NCBI GenBank assembly: GCA_020848855.1
Contig: JADLHH010000308.1
Coordinates: 1-6,878, forward strand
DNA: 6,878 bases
Direction of reading: 5' to 3'
From: Anaerolineae bacterium
GTDB lineage: Bacteria > Chloroflexota > Anaerolineae > Aggregatilineales > Phototrophicaceae
In this document: positions 5,956 to 6,878 of the stretch, in pieces
Layout: the number at the start of each line of letters is the position of its first letter
Numbering within the stretch: position 1 is the first letter of the stretch
Position numbers and translations under genes: made by a program
Notes under the pieces: model-generated
What the model was told of the DNA's origin: nothing
The model's database searches: none
The model's input: the letters and a program-made list of their open reading frames with translations, nothing else

Positions 5956-6878
5956 TTACCAGGACGTCAAAAGATTCGCGCTGCTGCTGGTATCCTGTCC
6001 GCCGCTGACTCCCCGGCGGCGGTCTTCGGCTGCCAGCTCGGTCACCTCGCGAATATCCGCGAACTGGTGCGTCTGCGTCGAAACCATCCCCGCCGCCAGC
6101 GTCATCAATGGCACCTGCTGCTCGCCATACATGCTGTCGGGCACGAGAATATAGCCGCGCTCGCGGTCGATAAACGAATAATGCTGCTTGATTTTGTTGT
6201 CGAATACCTCGACCAAATGGTCGCGCAGCGCTTCCGCCGCGTTGGAATGTGTGATGATGATGAAGTTGTCGCGCCCCGGATGCCCGGCGTAATCGTCGGG
6301 CGTGCCCATCTCGTCGATCGCTTCGCCCAGCAGCACCGCCGTGAAGCGAATCACTTCATCCCCGGCGACGAAACCGTACACGTCGGTGAAGGCGTCGAAA
6401 TTGCCGATCTTCAGGTCGATATACGTCCAGCTTCCCTCGCTGTGCATCAGCGTGCGCAGGTGGTCTTCGATCAGCCGCCCGCTGGGCAGGTTCGACTTCG
6501 AGTCGATCTGCGTCTGGCGATTGGCGGCAGTGATGGCGTTCTGCACGCGCAGCTTGAGTTCCTCAATATCGAACGGCTTGGTCACGTAGTCATCCGCGCC
6601 CAGTTCCAAGCCCTGAATTTTGTCGCTGCGCTCGTCTTTCTGCGTCAGGAAGATGATCGGGATGTGGCTGGTGCGGGTGGTGGTCCGCAGTTCGCGGCAT
6701 ACGTCATAGCCGTTCATATCGGGCAGCATGATGTCCAGCACGATCAGGTTCGGAAGCTGCTTGCGGGTCATCGTCAGCGCCTCGTTGCCGCGCGGCGCGA
6801 CCTGCACTTCGTAGCCCTGTCCGCTGAAGTAAATCCGCAGCATGTTGGAAATGTCAAAGTCGTCTTCAACGACGAGGA
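5956..6878 (-). CDS. Response regulator: receiver domain plus degenerate GGDEF domain (5' end cut by window)
   Basis: 306 residues are visible. Translation enters mid-codon at the right edge and begins L-V-V-E-D-D, the first strand and acidic pocket of a receiver domain, so only a few N-terminal residues should be missing. The Met codon at 6841-6843 is internal and not the start, because beginning there would delete the acidic pocket. In visible-residue numbering, the receiver spans about 1-118, with acidic residues E4-D5-D6, phospho-acceptor D48 (in 'VLDIMLPDMNG'), T78 and K100 (in 'YVTKPF'). All residues for phosphorylation are present. Residues about 122-290 follow the GGDEF fold: 'SNLPSGR' matches the usual TGLPNR, 'YGFVAGDEV' matches YGHxxGDxxL, and 'ELAAEDRRRG' matches the terminal helix. 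The signature loop is G201-R-D-N-F205, so cyclase activity is doubtful. A Ser-rich tail ends at TAA (5956-5958). The sensor gene follows after 24 bases, which suggests an operon. The output is probably protein-protein signalling; this is inference. Confidence 0.93.
   Translation of the reverse strand, partial: LVVEDDFDISNMLRIYFSGQGYEVQVAPRGNEALTMTRKQLPNLIVLDIMLPDMNGYDVCRELRTTTRTSHIPIIFLTQKDERSDKIQGLELGADDYVTKPFDIEELKLRVQNAITAANRQTQIDSKSNLPSGRLIEDHLRTLMHSEGSWTYIDLKIGNFDAFTDVYGFVAGDEVIRFTAVLLGEAIDEMGTPDDYAGHPGRDNFIIITHSNAAEALRDHLVEVFDNKIKQHYSFIDRERGYILVPDSMYGEQQVPLMTLAAGMVSTQTHQFADIREVTELAAEDRRRGVSGGQDTSSSANLLTSW
6007..6513 (-). other. GGDEF-like domain with degenerate active-site loop
   Basis: The order of elements matches a diguanylate cyclase domain: an N-terminal 'DSKSNLPSGR', a strand-helix unit 'YIDLKIGNFDAFTDVYG', 'VAGDEVIRF', the signature hairpin, then 'MTLAAGMVS' and the terminal helix 'DIREVTELAAEDRRRG'. 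The hairpin at 6262-6276 encodes G-R-D-N-F in place of G-G-(D/E)-E-F. The second Gly and the catalytic Glu are both replaced, and I see no RxxD inhibitory site just before it. In the family, such changes generally remove cyclase activity and leave a nucleotide-binding or protein-interaction module. Loss of catalysis here is inferred, not shown. Confidence 0.8.
6523..6876 (-). other. Receiver (REC) domain, intact phosphorylation site
   Basis: This is the CheY-like half of the response regulator. The phospho-acceptor Asp codon is at 6733-6735, inside 'LIVLDIMLPDMNGYDVC'. The switch Thr lies in 'IIFLTQKD' and the conserved Lys in 'ADDYVTKPFD'. The 'MLPDMNG' and 'GADDYVTKPF' segments are typical of receivers that accept phosphate from histidine kinases. 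The first strand is cut by the window edge by only a few residues. Confidence 0.95.

Noticed and set aside
5945..5959. Inverted repeat GTAAC/GTTAC at the end of the regulator gene as a terminator
   Set aside because: The stem is only five base pairs with a five-base loop and no T-run follows. The sensor gene starts directly after it, so termination here would not fit the operon layout.

Overview
The window is GC-rich and coding over almost its whole length, with both genes on the minus strand. It is a fragment of a signal-transduction operon read from right to left. A response regulator gene enters at the right edge (its first few codons lie outside) and ends at 5956. After 24 bases a very large sensor gene starts with ATG at 5931 and stays open to base 1, giving 1,977 codons with no stop, so its 3' end lies beyond the left edge. 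No RNA gene, insertion sequence, CRISPR array or complete promoter is visible. The plus-strand ORFs are antisense shadows.

The response regulator has an intact receiver domain (acidic pocket, phospho-acceptor Asp, conserved Thr and Lys). Its C-terminal half has the layout of a GGDEF (diguanylate cyclase) domain, but the signature loop reads G-R-D-N-F, so it probably does not make cyclic di-GMP. The sensor has one N-terminal membrane helix with almost nothing outside the membrane, a PAS-like domain, ten consecutive GAF domains, a charged coiled coil, and the start of an eleventh GAF domain cut by the window edge. The output domain is not visible. By analogy with similar proteins a histidine kinase is most likely, but this is inference.

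The probable working unit is a membrane-tethered cytoplasmic sensor that integrates many inputs and signals to the receiver protein encoded just upstream. Both genes lie in the same reading frame, separated by one TAA and eight sense codons.

High GC, giant multi-GAF sensors and GAF subtypes with the 'QVSNKR' strand suggest a Chloroflexota bacterium, perhaps of the Anaerolineae or related lineages. This rests on recalled family resemblance, not on a marker gene. The most unusual points are the number and mosaic nature of the GAF domains, the degenerate GGDEF half of the regulator, and the single-stop in-frame junction between the genes.
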